Assembly: GCA_963774935.1 (NCBI GenBank)
Contig: CAVZGO010000001.1
Location: 62,001 to 126,000, forward strand
DNA from: CAVZGO01 sp963774935
GTDB taxonomy: Bacteria; Chloroflexota; Anaerolineae; Anaerolineales; UBA4823
Direction of reading: 5' to 3'
Length of the DNA: 64,000 nt
Positions within the stretch are counted from its first letter, which is position 1; each line of letters begins with the position of its first letter. This document shows, in pieces, positions 54,269 through 62,828 of the stretch. The translations under genes and the position numbers were made by a program. The notes beneath the pieces are model-generated. The model was not told the origin of the DNA, did not search any database, and saw only the letters and a list, made by a program, of their open reading frames with translations.

Positions 54269-56875
54269 GCCACATGCCTGCATCCCGTTGGAATTCCAGT
54301 ATTCTTGAAATGCTCAACTGGCTGGTTGAGGAAAATGAAATTAGCCTGGACGATTTAATGTTAAAGCCTATCGTTACTCGGGTTGTGCAATCAGACGATG
54401 GTTCTGCTGAGCCGGTTGCCAGCTCCGGGCAAGATGTCACAACGATCCCTTCCACCCTCCCCATTCTGCCGCTGCGCGGATTAGTGGTCTATCCGCAAAC
54501 AGCAGTGCCCTTGACCATCGGCCAATCACGCTCCATCCGCCTCGTTGATGATGTCATGGAAGGCGATGAACGATTGATTGGTCTGGTGACGTCCCGCAAC
54601 CCAGATCTTGAAACGCCAGAACCACAAGACCTTTATCGAATTGGCACTGTGGCAATGGTTCACCGGCTGTTCCGTGCTCCGGATGGGACGATCCGTCTGG
54701 TGGTGCAGGGTGTAGCACGCTTCGAGCTTGGCGAATTTGTTCAGCATGATCCGTATCTTAAAGCACATGTAAAATTAAAGGCCGAGATCATCGAAAACGA
54801 CCTGGAGCTTGAAGCCCTTGCCCGCAATGCTAGGGATCAATTTGAGCACATCGCCGAGATGATCCCTTCCATCCCGCGTGAGCTGGTATCCTCGGTAGTC
54901 TCACTAGAGGATCCACTGCAAATTGTCTACACGGTCGCGAACTTCCAACGAATGGAGCTGGCGGTCGCCCAACATATCCTGGAGTTAGATTCTGCATCCG
55001 AAAAATTGCTCAAGCTGGTTAATCTCCTGGCTCATGAGGCAGAGGTGCTCGAGATAGGGCAAAAAATCCAGAACGATGCCCGCTCTGAGATTGAGAAGAT
55101 GCAGCGCGACTACTTTCTACGCGAGCAGATAAAAGCGATTCAACGCGAGCTCGGTGAGGGAGATGAGCAAACTGCTGACGTGGAAGAGTTTCGCAAGAAG
55201 ATAGAACAGGCTGGAATGCCGGAGGAAGCTGATAAGCAATCTCGCCGGGAGCTTGATCGCTTAAGTCGGTTACCTACTGCAGCAGCCGAGTATGGTGTGA
55301 TTCGTACCTACTTAGACTGGATGGTTTCGCTTCCGTGGAGCAATATTACTGAAGATAACCTGGATATCCGCCACGCCCGCAGTGTACTTGATCAGGATCA
55401 CTTCGGACTGGAAGATGTCAAAGAACGCATCCTGGAATACCTGGCGGTGCGTAAGCTGCGCCAGGAGCGGGCTGAGGAGCTGGCACAAGAACCGGCGGAT
55501 GAAATCCATCGGCTTCGAGAGGGTGCCATCTTGTGCTTTGTCGGACCTCCAGGGGTGGGCAAGACATCCCTGGGACGTTCGATTGCACGAGCCATGGGGC
55601 GGAAGTTCATTCGCATTTCGCTTGGCGGGATGCGCGATGAAGCAGAGATTCGCGGCCACAGGCGCACCTATATTGGCGCCATGCCCGGACGGATCCTGCA
55701 AGCACTGCGCCGGGTTGAAACGGCAAACCCGGTTTTCATGCTGGATGAAGTGGATAAACTGGTATTCGATTTCCACGGCGACCCGGCATCGGCTTTACTG
55801 GAGGTGTTAGATCCAGAGCAGAATGCCGAGTTCCGCGATCATTACCTGGAGGTTTCATACAATCTTTCCCAGGTAATGTTTATTACCACCGCCAATCTGC
55901 TCGATCCCATCCCAGGACCACTGCGCGACCGTATGGAGATCATCAACCTCTCCGGTTATACTGAGGGTGAAAAGATAGCCATCGCTCGTGGATATTTGAT
56001 TCCCCGGCAGCTAAGAGAAAATGGCTTACGCGCCAGCGAAGTTTCATTTAATGACGATGGATTACAAAAGATCATTCGCGCTTACACGCGCGAAGCAGGC
56101 GTCCGCAGCCTGGAACGTGAGATCGGTGCTGTGTGCCGGAAAGTAGTAACCCAAATTGCAGAGGGTAAATCTGAACAAGTAGTCATTACCCATGATAAAG
56201 TGCAAGAGCTGTTGGGCAAGCCGCAGTTCTATGGTGATGCGGAGATTACCCAACGAACATCCTTACCCGGTGTTGCTACTGGATTGGCATGGACATCTGT
56301 GGGAGGTGAAGTTCTCTTCGTCGAAGCTACACGGATGCCTGGCTCGAAGGGTTTCCAGATTACCGGCTCCATCGGAAATGTTATGCAAGAATCAGCGTTC
56401 GCGGCATTGTCGTTCGTCCGCTCGCACGCCGAATCTATTATTATTACCCGTAGATTTTTATGATAAATTGGACCTCCATCTCCATATCCCATCAGGCGCA
56501 CAACCGAAAGACGGTCCATCGGCTGGGGTGACAATGGCAACAGCTTTGGTCTCTCTCATCTCAGGCCGTTTGGTACGCCCATTTGTTGGCATGACCGGTG
56601 AAATTACCCTGCGTGGACAGGTGCTGCCCGTAGGCGGTATCAAAGAGAAGGTGTTAGCCGCTCACCGCTTTGGGCTCAAGATGGTTATCCTGCCCAAGCG
56701 TAATGAAGCCGACCTGGATGATTTACCAATCGAGGTAATGCAGGACATCCAGTTTATTTTTGCCGATACCGTAGAAGATGTGCTTAATGCAGCATTAGAA
56801 CCTTTGTTAATAAATCCAGAAACGCCAGCTCCAGCCCAGGAGCAGATTCCAGGTGCTGGAGAGGCCGAAGCATAA
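54265..56875 (+). pseudogene. lon: ATP-dependent protease Lon, one frameshift
   Basis: Lon degrades damaged and regulatory proteins. The first frame (54265-56463) has the LON N-terminal domain (LPILPLRGLVVYPQTAVPL), Walker A GPPGVGKTSLG and Walker B VFMLDEVDKL. It breaks in the protease domain after SFVRSHAESIII. The second frame continues VDFYDKLDLHLHIPSGA, the Ser nucleophile in KDGPSAGVTMA and the Lys in GGIKEKVLAAHR. One extra base near 56446 explains the break, and the restored protein has about 869 residues. All catalytic residues are present. Lon is usually kept, so an assembly indel is a real possibility. The GTG start overlaps hsp20. Confidence 0.88.
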
Positions 56876-56902
56876 TCCTGAATAATTCCATCATTAATTG
56901 AT

Positions 56903-58699
56903 ATGACTCAACACCAACAATCTTTTGTTAAAGAGAAAAATGTGACCAAGAAAAAAAGTTCACCTATGCAATGGTGTAATGCCGATTTGCATTTACACAC
57001 CCCCGCCTCGTCGGACTTTCAGCAGATGGAAGTCACGCCGCTCGACTTGCTCAAGCGAGCAGAAGCACGCGGGGTTGATATTATCGCCCTGACAGACCAT
57101 AATACAGTTGCTGGGTATCGCAAGATGCAAGAGGATATTGACACCCTCAAAATGCTGGAGCGCTTGAAACGTATCCAGCCGGATGAGCAAGCACGACTCA
57201 ATGAATACCGCCGCTTAATCGATAAAATCCTGGTATTGCCGGGATTCGAATTTACTGCTACATTTGGATTTCATATTTTAGGAATATTCCCAGCGGAGAA
57301 ACCTGTCCGAGAAATTGAACATCTACTGCTGGATCTTAAGATACCAGCGGATCTGTTGGATGATGGCTCGGCAACAGTCGGTGCAACGAGTGACGTGTTG
57401 ACTGCTTACCGGGTGATTAACCAGGCTGGTGGGCTTGCGATCGCCGCCCATGCAAATTCTAGCAACGGCGTAGCGATGCGTGGTTTCCCACTGGGCGGGC
57501 AGACCAAGATCGCCTATACGCAAGATCCATATCTCCATGCTCTCGAAGTGACAGACATGGATAGCAAGGGACCAAATGCAACCGCGCGCTTTTTCAATGG
57601 CACAAAACCGGAATATCCCCGCAGGATGCATTGCATCCAGGGTTCAGATTCGCACCGGTATACTACCGATCTGCAGCGAAAAAAGAACCTCGGCTTAGGG
57701 GATCGTACGACAGACCTGCTGCTGCCACAGGTGAGTTTCGAGGCAATTCGCGAGTTATTTCAAAGCAACGACTTCGCCCGTACACGTCCACACCGTTTCA
57801 CTGCTGAACCTGTATTCGACTTCATCCGTACAGCTTTAGATGAAGGTCCAAACATTGTACAAGATTTCTACGATAGCATTTCCGTGCGCGGGGGAAAGCG
57901 CTATGCGATCCTGGCGGACGTGTGTGCTTTTGCCAATACAAATGGTGGTACTCTCTATTTAGGACTGGAAAGTGATCCAAAGAAAGCTGTTGTCGGCATC
58001 CCGGATGCCGAGCAGGGGGTTGCCCAAATCGAGAAAGAAATAAATAATCGCCTCAGCCCTGAGCTCGCAGTTACTTTTGATATTCACGAGTATTCCGGGA
58101 AGAAGATCATCCGGGTGCTCATCCCACGCGGAGATGACCCACCTTATGCGGTCGATGATAATAAAATTTACGTCCGCACCGAAGCTGAGACTGATTTAGC
58201 CGTGCGAGATGAAATCGTTGGTCTCGTGCTGCGCAGCCAGCGTCCTGGGACCTCAGCAAATATCCTGCTTGACCAACAAGCTTCACCGGAGATGATTGCC
58301 CCTGTAATATCACCTCCTTCTGAACCGCAGGAGGATAATCCCCCGCGAACTGGAGTGGAAGTTGTGACGGTCGAGGAGCGCAACGGGGCGCGTTATTACA
58401 CAATGCGTGATTTACGCAACGGGGAAGTTGTAAAAAATGTCACCAGGAAATCGGCTCGGCGGCTGTGGCATTATGCGATCACTACCTTTGCCAGCCTTCC
58501 GGGCGATTTATCACAAGCAGGAGTGCAATGGCAGGGAGAATTAGGAATTCTGCGCCAATATAAACAAGGTGACAATCGCCGTTATGACCTGGTACAGCGC
58601 ACCGCAGGAGTCGTTCGTTATTATTTTGGAGTGACTGAGGATGGCATTCACGGACCCTGGAAGGCGCTGGTTGGTCAGGAGGATGAGGCAGCTGGTTAA
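56903..58699 (+). CDS. PHP-domain phosphoesterase fused to AlbA_2 (Schlafen-like) domain
   Basis: The 598-residue protein starts with a PHP domain (residues 25-300): the metal motifs are ADLHLHTPAS, ALTDHNTVAGYR, GFEFTATFGFHILG and the later HAN and GSDSHR. A second domain at about 320-450 matches AlbA_2/Schlafen-type ATP-binding or RNA-handling domains (VQDFYDSISVRGGKRYAILADVCAFANTNGGTLYLGLES-type). The C-terminus has a beta-rich segment. PHP enzymes hydrolyse phosphoester or phosphoric acid substrates. A nucleic acid target is inference. It starts 27 bases after lon. Confidence 0.85.
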   Translation: MTQHQQSFVKEKNVTKKKSSPMQWCNADLHLHTPASSDFQQMEVTPLDLLKRAEARGVDIIALTDHNTVAGYRKMQEDIDTLKMLERLKRIQPDEQARLNEYRRLIDKILVLPGFEFTATFGFHILGIFPAEKPVREIEHLLLDLKIPADLLDDGSATVGATSDVLTAYRVINQAGGLAIAAHANSSNGVAMRGFPLGGQTKIAYTQDPYLHALEVTDMDSKGPNATARFFNGTKPEYPRRMHCIQGSDSHRYTTDLQRKKNLGLGDRTTDLLLPQVSFEAIRELFQSNDFARTRPHRFTAEPVFDFIRTALDEGPNIVQDFYDSISVRGGKRYAILADVCAFANTNGGTLYLGLESDPKKAVVGIPDAEQGVAQIEKEINNRLSPELAVTFDIHEYSGKKIIRVLIPRGDDPPYAVDDNKIYVRTEAETDLAVRDEIVGLVLRSQRPGTSANILLDQQASPEMIAPVISPPSEPQEDNPPRTGVEVVTVEERNGARYYTMRDLRNGEVVKNVTRKSARRLWHYAITTFASLPGDLSQAGVQWQGELGILRQYKQGDNRRYDLVQRTAGVVRYYFGVTEDGIHGPWKALVGQEDEAAG

Positions 58700-59133
58700 T
58701 GATTTCTGATACAGCTCTCACGATGAGAGAATTCGATTTTTCAAAGGATTATGCAGCAGTCTTAAACTTATGGCAATCCGCCGGTGCAGGCATTCATGTC
58801 GGTCGTTCAGATAGTCCGGATGAAATTCTCAAAAAATTACAACGAGACCCAGATCTATTCCTGGTCGCAGAAATCGAAGGGCGGATAATCGGTACGGTGC
58901 TGGGAGGATTTGATGGTAGGCGAGGAATTGTTTACCACCTGGCCGTTGATGCAACTTATCGCAATCAAGGCATCGCCACAACTATGATGGAGGCCCTGGA
59001 ACAGCGTCTTCGGGAGAAGGGCTGCATCCGGTGCTATTTATTGGTCACAAAAGACAACGAAAATGCGATGATGTTCTATGAGAAGCGCGGTTGGGAACGA
59101 ATGGAACTATATACCTACGGTAAAAACCTCTAG
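58699..59133 (+). CDS. GNAT family N-acetyltransferase
   Basis: The 144-residue protein has the GNAT acetyl-CoA site in YHLAVDATYRNQGIATTMMEALEQRL. Typical NENAMMFYEKRGWERMEL closes the fold. The family acetylates amino groups of proteins, antibiotics or small molecules; similarity of the tail to RimI-like enzymes is general, so the substrate is unknown. The ATG overlaps the previous stop codon (TAATG), so it is in the same operon. Confidence 0.88.
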   Translation: MISDTALTMREFDFSKDYAAVLNLWQSAGAGIHVGRSDSPDEILKKLQRDPDLFLVAEIEGRIIGTVLGGFDGRRGIVYHLAVDATYRNQGIATTMMEALEQRLREKGCIRCYLLVTKDNENAMMFYEKRGWERMELYTYGKNL

Positions 59134-59192
59134 TGGTTGATTTATTGATCTCATAAAGTTATTTAGGGCAAAAAATAGCGACAGAGCAGATT

Positions 59193-59708
59193 ATGAGCAT
59201 TCGTTTTGGAATCTTAACAATCTCCGATCGATCTGCACGGGGAGAGCGACCAGATACTTCAGGTGCCACACTTAAAGATTTTGTGCTCTCGAATGGGTGG
59301 CAGGTGGTCAACCAGGCAATAATCCCGGATGACCGCGATGAAATAGAAGAAGTCATTATTGACTGGGCAGATTCTGGCACAATCGATGTGATTCTGACGA
59401 CAGGTGGAACTGGCTTCTCCGGGCGAGATGTTACTCCCGAGGCAACCCTTGCGGTGATTGACCGTCAGGCATCCGGAATGGCTGAAGCCATGAGGGCTGC
59501 CAGTCTGCTGGTAACTCCGCATGCGATGCTATCGCGCGCCGTTGCCGGGTTACGTTTTCGCACTTTAATCGTTAATTTACCAGGAAGTCCTGCTGGTGCG
59601 CTGGAGAATTTGCGCGTAATTTCACCGGTATTACCACATGCCGTGGATTTATTAAGAGAAGATCCACGCTCCGAAAGCGGACATCAAAAAGGGACATCGG
59701 TCGCTTAG
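59193..59708 (+). CDS. mogA: Molybdenum cofactor biosynthesis protein MogA/MoaB
   Basis: This protein adenylates molybdopterin before molybdenum insertion (MogA), or is the related MoaB. The 171-residue protein has ILTISDRSARGERPDTSG at the N-terminus and TTGGTGFSGRDVTPEAT, the nucleotide-binding signature, near residue 70. LPGSPAGALENL closes the site. MogA and MoaB cannot be told apart by sequence alone. No other molybdenum gene is in the window. Confidence 0.88.
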   Translation: MSIRFGILTISDRSARGERPDTSGATLKDFVLSNGWQVVNQAIIPDDRDEIEEVIIDWADSGTIDVILTTGGTGFSGRDVTPEATLAVIDRQASGMAEAMRAASLLVTPHAMLSRAVAGLRFRTLIVNLPGSPAGALENLRVISPVLPHAVDLLREDPRSESGHQKGTSVA

Positions 59709-59773
59709 ATTCAACCCTAAGGATTGTTCAAGTAAAATATATCAAAAAGGTGCACGCCTAATAATTCAACATC

Positions 59774-60370
59774 ATGAATCAAATACCACCCGACGTACCA
59801 TCCGACCCGATACATCACCGACCCAATCGTTGGGCAATATATAAACAAAGCCTGCGTGATATCCTTGAGACAGTTCTCCTTGCTGGGGTTATATTTATCA
59901 TCATTAATACGGTTACCGCCCGGATTAAGATTCAATCCGTCAGCATGGAACCTACCTTGTATGAAAATGATTTTGTCATCGTTAACAAGTTAGCTTACCG
60001 TTTCGGTGAGCCGAGCCGAGGGGATATTATCATCTTTCATCCACCCGACGACCCAGCCACCATTCCATTTATCAAGCGTGTGATCGGTCTTCCAGGGGAT
60101 GCTATCTTGGTGGAACAGGGGCAGGTTTTTGTGAATGGCTATTTACTCAGAGAGCCTTATATTAAGTCCTCACCATCTTCAGACGGCTCATGGACTGTTC
60201 CAGAAGGACATCTTTTCGTTATGGGGGATAATCGCAACAATTCATCCGATTCGCGAACCTGGGGAAGTGTGCCTTTGGATAATGTGATAGGTAAGGCCGA
60301 GGTAATTTACCTGCCATTCCAACACTGGCGGGTGCTCAACCCCAGGACCGCAGCCGCTGCTTCCCCCTGA
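59774..60370 (+). CDS. lepB: Signal peptidase I
   Basis: Signal peptidase I removes signal sequences from exported proteins on the outer face of the membrane. The 198-residue protein has one N-terminal membrane helix (ETVLLAGVIFIIINTV). The catalytic Ser lies in SVSMEPTL near residue 59 and the Lys in FIKRVIGLPGD. VMGDNRNNSSDSRTWG is the conserved box near residue 155. Length and layout are typical of Gram-positive-type enzymes. Confidence 0.95.
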   Translation: MNQIPPDVPSDPIHHRPNRWAIYKQSLRDILETVLLAGVIFIIINTVTARIKIQSVSMEPTLYENDFVIVNKLAYRFGEPSRGDIIIFHPPDDPATIPFIKRVIGLPGDAILVEQGQVFVNGYLLREPYIKSSPSSDGSWTVPEGHLFVMGDNRNNSSDSRTWGSVPLDNVIGKAEVIYLPFQHWRVLNPRTAAAASP

Positions 60371-60376
60371 TTTTCT

Positions 60377-60736
60377 CTACTGAGACGCGTAATACCAAAT
60401 AGGAAGGATTAACACCAGTAAGCTGGCTAAATTAGCAATACCTGCTGCACGCCAATGTGGTTTTCCATGTTCTTGTCTCAGAATCGGCAGCAGGATTGCT
60501 TCCAGGAAAAAACAGATAACCGCACCGATTACTACGCCTGGCAATCCAAAACTCGGAATCTTCAATAGCGAGATGATGAGCGCAGGCGCAGATACCAGGT
60601 TCATAATTAACGAAGCACGTAAGCATGGTCGAAAATCCCCCCAGCGTGCTAGCTGCAGCGCGGCAGTTTCGACAACTACCAGCACTAACCATACAAGGAT
60701 AACCGCACCGATTTCTAATGCCAGGATGCCTGCCAT
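60377..60736 (-). CDS. Small membrane protein of unknown function
   Basis: The 119-residue protein has about four hydrophobic helices with short polar loops (WGDFRPCLRAS and RQEHGKPHWRAA). I recognise no family. It is convergent with lepB (gap of six bases) and divergent from the SDR gene. I see nothing that gives a function. Confidence 0.6.
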   Translation of the reverse strand: MAGILALEIGAVILVWLVLVVVETAALQLARWGDFRPCLRASLIMNLVSAPALIISLLKIPSFGLPGVVIGAVICFFLEAILLPILRQEHGKPHWRAAGIANLASLLVLILPIWYYASQ

Positions 60737-60831
60737 CGCGCCGTGATTATATCAGAAGCCGCTGAATATTTTTCTGATAACAACGAAAGGTTGAGCGGTC
60801 AGGGTAAATACTATATAATCAATCGAATTTT

Positions 60832-61644
60832 ATGAACAGGTCTAGCTCACCAAAACCAGTTATTATCATCACCGGCGCCTCATCCGGGATCGGAAAAGCG
60901 ACAGCAGAACGATTCGGTAGAGCGGGCTACAGGCTGGTGCTGGCTGCCCGCCGAGAAGACCGGTTAATCGCCTTAGCAGAGCAAATTCAATCTGAAGGTG
61001 GAGAAGTATTACCGGTAAAAACAGATGTGAGTCTGCTCGAAGATTTAGAAAAACTGGTTCACAACACGATTGCTTGCTACGGACAGGTTGATATTTTGGT
61101 AAACAACGCTGGTTTTGGACGCATCGACTGGTTGGAAAGCCTGGACCCCGTAGCAGATATTGCTCAACAGATCCAGGTAAACTTGAGCGGGTTAATCCAG
61201 CTCACTCATCTGGTATTACCGTACATGGTTGAACGCCGCTCTGGCCATGTAATTAATATCGCATCACTGGCAAGTTGGATCCCTACACCGACTTACTCGG
61301 TCTATGCTGCGTCAAAGTTTGGTGTGCGTGGATTCAGTAATGCCCTCCAGCGTGAGGTAAGCCCATTTAACATTAAAGTCACTGTAATGTATCCGGGTGG
61401 AGTAGACACCGAGTTTAAATCTGTGGCGGGTATCAAACGTAAAACTGGGATTACAACCCCCGCCTGGCTGAGGCTGACCGCAGACCAGGTGGCAGAAGCA
61501 GTTTGGCGTGTTTCTCAACACCCCCGGAAAACAGTAGTGCAGCCCTGGATTTATTGGCTGCCGATTTGGTTGGAATCCTTTTTCCCGGGGATGGTGGACA
61601 CGATCCTCGTGCGTAGATTTACACGCCCGGAGCGATTTGAGTAG
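60832..61644 (+). CDS. Short-chain dehydrogenase/reductase
   Basis: The 270-residue oxidoreductase has the NAD(P) motif ITGASSGIGKA, the central VNNAGFG, Ser near NIASLASW and the catalytic Tyr-x3-Lys in YAASKF. All catalytic residues are there. An Arg after the glycine motif (AARREDR) points to NADP(H). The C-terminal part WLPIWLESFFPGMVD is hydrophobic and may bind a membrane or lipid substrate, which is inference. Its own start is ATG at 60832. Confidence 0.88.
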   Translation: MNRSSSPKPVIIITGASSGIGKATAERFGRAGYRLVLAARREDRLIALAEQIQSEGGEVLPVKTDVSLLEDLEKLVHNTIACYGQVDILVNNAGFGRIDWLESLDPVADIAQQIQVNLSGLIQLTHLVLPYMVERRSGHVINIASLASWIPTPTYSVYAASKFGVRGFSNALQREVSPFNIKVTVMYPGGVDTEFKSVAGIKRKTGITTPAWLRLTADQVAEAVWRVSQHPRKTVVQPWIYWLPIWLESFFPGMVDTILVRRFTRPERFE

Positions 61645-61661
61645 GGAAGTCCCCTAAGCGA

Positions 61662-62120
61662 TTACTCTTTTTGTGCTTTTTCGTTTTGCAATGTACGGAT
61701 GCCGTTTCGTACCTGCGTTAGATATCGATCAAGCTCCATTTCCAGACGGGTGAGGGTGTCGATGACGTATTCATCGGCTTCCTGGCGAGTGGCATCGGCA
61801 TCTAGTCTCGCCTGGGAGGCAATTTGCTCCGAGCGTGCATGGGCAGCCTGTGCTATAGAATCACGATCTACAAATTGCTCGCTTTTTTCACGGGCGATTG
61901 CCAGGGTGCGATTGGCTTCCTCTTGTGCTTGAGCAACCACGCGATCTCGTTGCGAAAGTAATTGTTGGGCTTTTTTGACTTCGTCGGGGATTGCTACCCT
62001 CATCTGGTCTATCAGGTCAAGGATGCGATCCTCGTCAACAATGACATTATGGGTGAATGGCAGAGGCCGAGCCTGGTTCATGATCTCTTCAAGCCGGTCC
62101 ACTAGTTGCAAGATGTCCAT
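61662..62120 (-). CDS. Coiled-coil protein (DivIVA/ATPase-subunit-like)
   Basis: The 152-residue protein is almost all alpha-helix, with a long coiled coil from about residue 40 to 140 (RDRVVAQAQEEANRTLAIAREKSEQF). It begins with MDILQLVDRLEEIMNQARPL. I chose ATG at 62120 because GGGAGG lies eight bases upstream; an in-frame start at 62183 lacks one. Similar proteins sit beside coaD in other Chloroflexota and Firmicutes, and are sometimes labelled DivIVA-like or V-ATPase subunit H-like. No function is known. Confidence 0.75.
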   Translation of the reverse strand: MDILQLVDRLEEIMNQARPLPFTHNVIVDEDRILDLIDQMRVAIPDEVKKAQQLLSQRDRVVAQAQEEANRTLAIAREKSEQFVDRDSIAQAAHARSEQIASQARLDADATRQEADEYVIDTLTRLEMELDRYLTQVRNGIRTLQNEKAQKE

Positions 62121-62260
62121 AAAAATTCCTCCCAATAAGGAAAGGGATGGTTTAATAATTCCTCGATTAAGTATCGCTACCAATCACCTGATCGGCTGGT
62201 GTGCTTGATAGTGTTGCAAGCTTCAAGCCAATATTAGATTACACGCAAAGTGCAAATTCG

Positions 62261-62785
62261 TCAATCCCGTAATGAGGTTGTTGGAACAACCTGTTGACCT
62301 TCACCTAGCTCCCGAAAACGAGCTTTGAGAGCATCTTCGACATGTGCTGGAACCATGCTGCTTATATCACCGCCTAGGGAGGCAATTTCACGAACGGTTG
62401 ATGATGAAAGGAAAGTGTGTTCTTCAGCAGTAATCAGCGAGATCACTTCAATTGCTGGGGATAGGCGGTGGTTGGCCAGCGCCATGCGAAATTCGTATTC
62501 AAAATCCGAAAAGACTCGCAAACCGCGCACGATTACGTGTGCGTTATTCTTTTGGCAAAACTCAACTGTCAGCCCACTATAGCCCTTAACGATGATCTTC
62601 GGATCGTTGAGGAAGGACTGCTTCACAAGATGGATGCGAGTATCTGGAGGAAGCAGCAATGATTTTAACGGTTTATCATAGACCGCGATCACAAGCTCGT
62701 CGAATAGTCTGGCAGCTCGCTTGGCAATGTCAATATGACCATAATGAATCGGATCAAAAGTTCCAGGGAAAACAGCTCTAATCAT
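62261..62785 (-). CDS. coaD: Phosphopantetheine adenylyltransferase
   Basis: CoaD transfers AMP to phosphopantetheine, the penultimate step to coenzyme A. The 174-residue protein has the nucleotidyltransferase motif GTFDPIHYGHIDI at the N-terminus and RGLRVFSDFEYEFRMALAN in the middle. SSSTVREIASLGGDISSMVP ends the domain. Length is about ten residues above the usual, with an unconserved tail. It follows recG by 43 bases on the same strand. Confidence 0.95.
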   Translation of the reverse strand: MIRAVFPGTFDPIHYGHIDIAKRAARLFDELVIAVYDKPLKSLLLPPDTRIHLVKQSFLNDPKIIVKGYSGLTVEFCQKNNAHVIVRGLRVFSDFEYEFRMALANHRLSPAIEVISLITAEEHTFLSSSTVREIASLGGDISSMVPAHVEDALKARFRELGEGQQVVPTTSLRD

Positions 62786-62828
62786 AGATTCCTTCGTTTA
62801 TTTAATAAATAAAACCCTTTGATTACAA

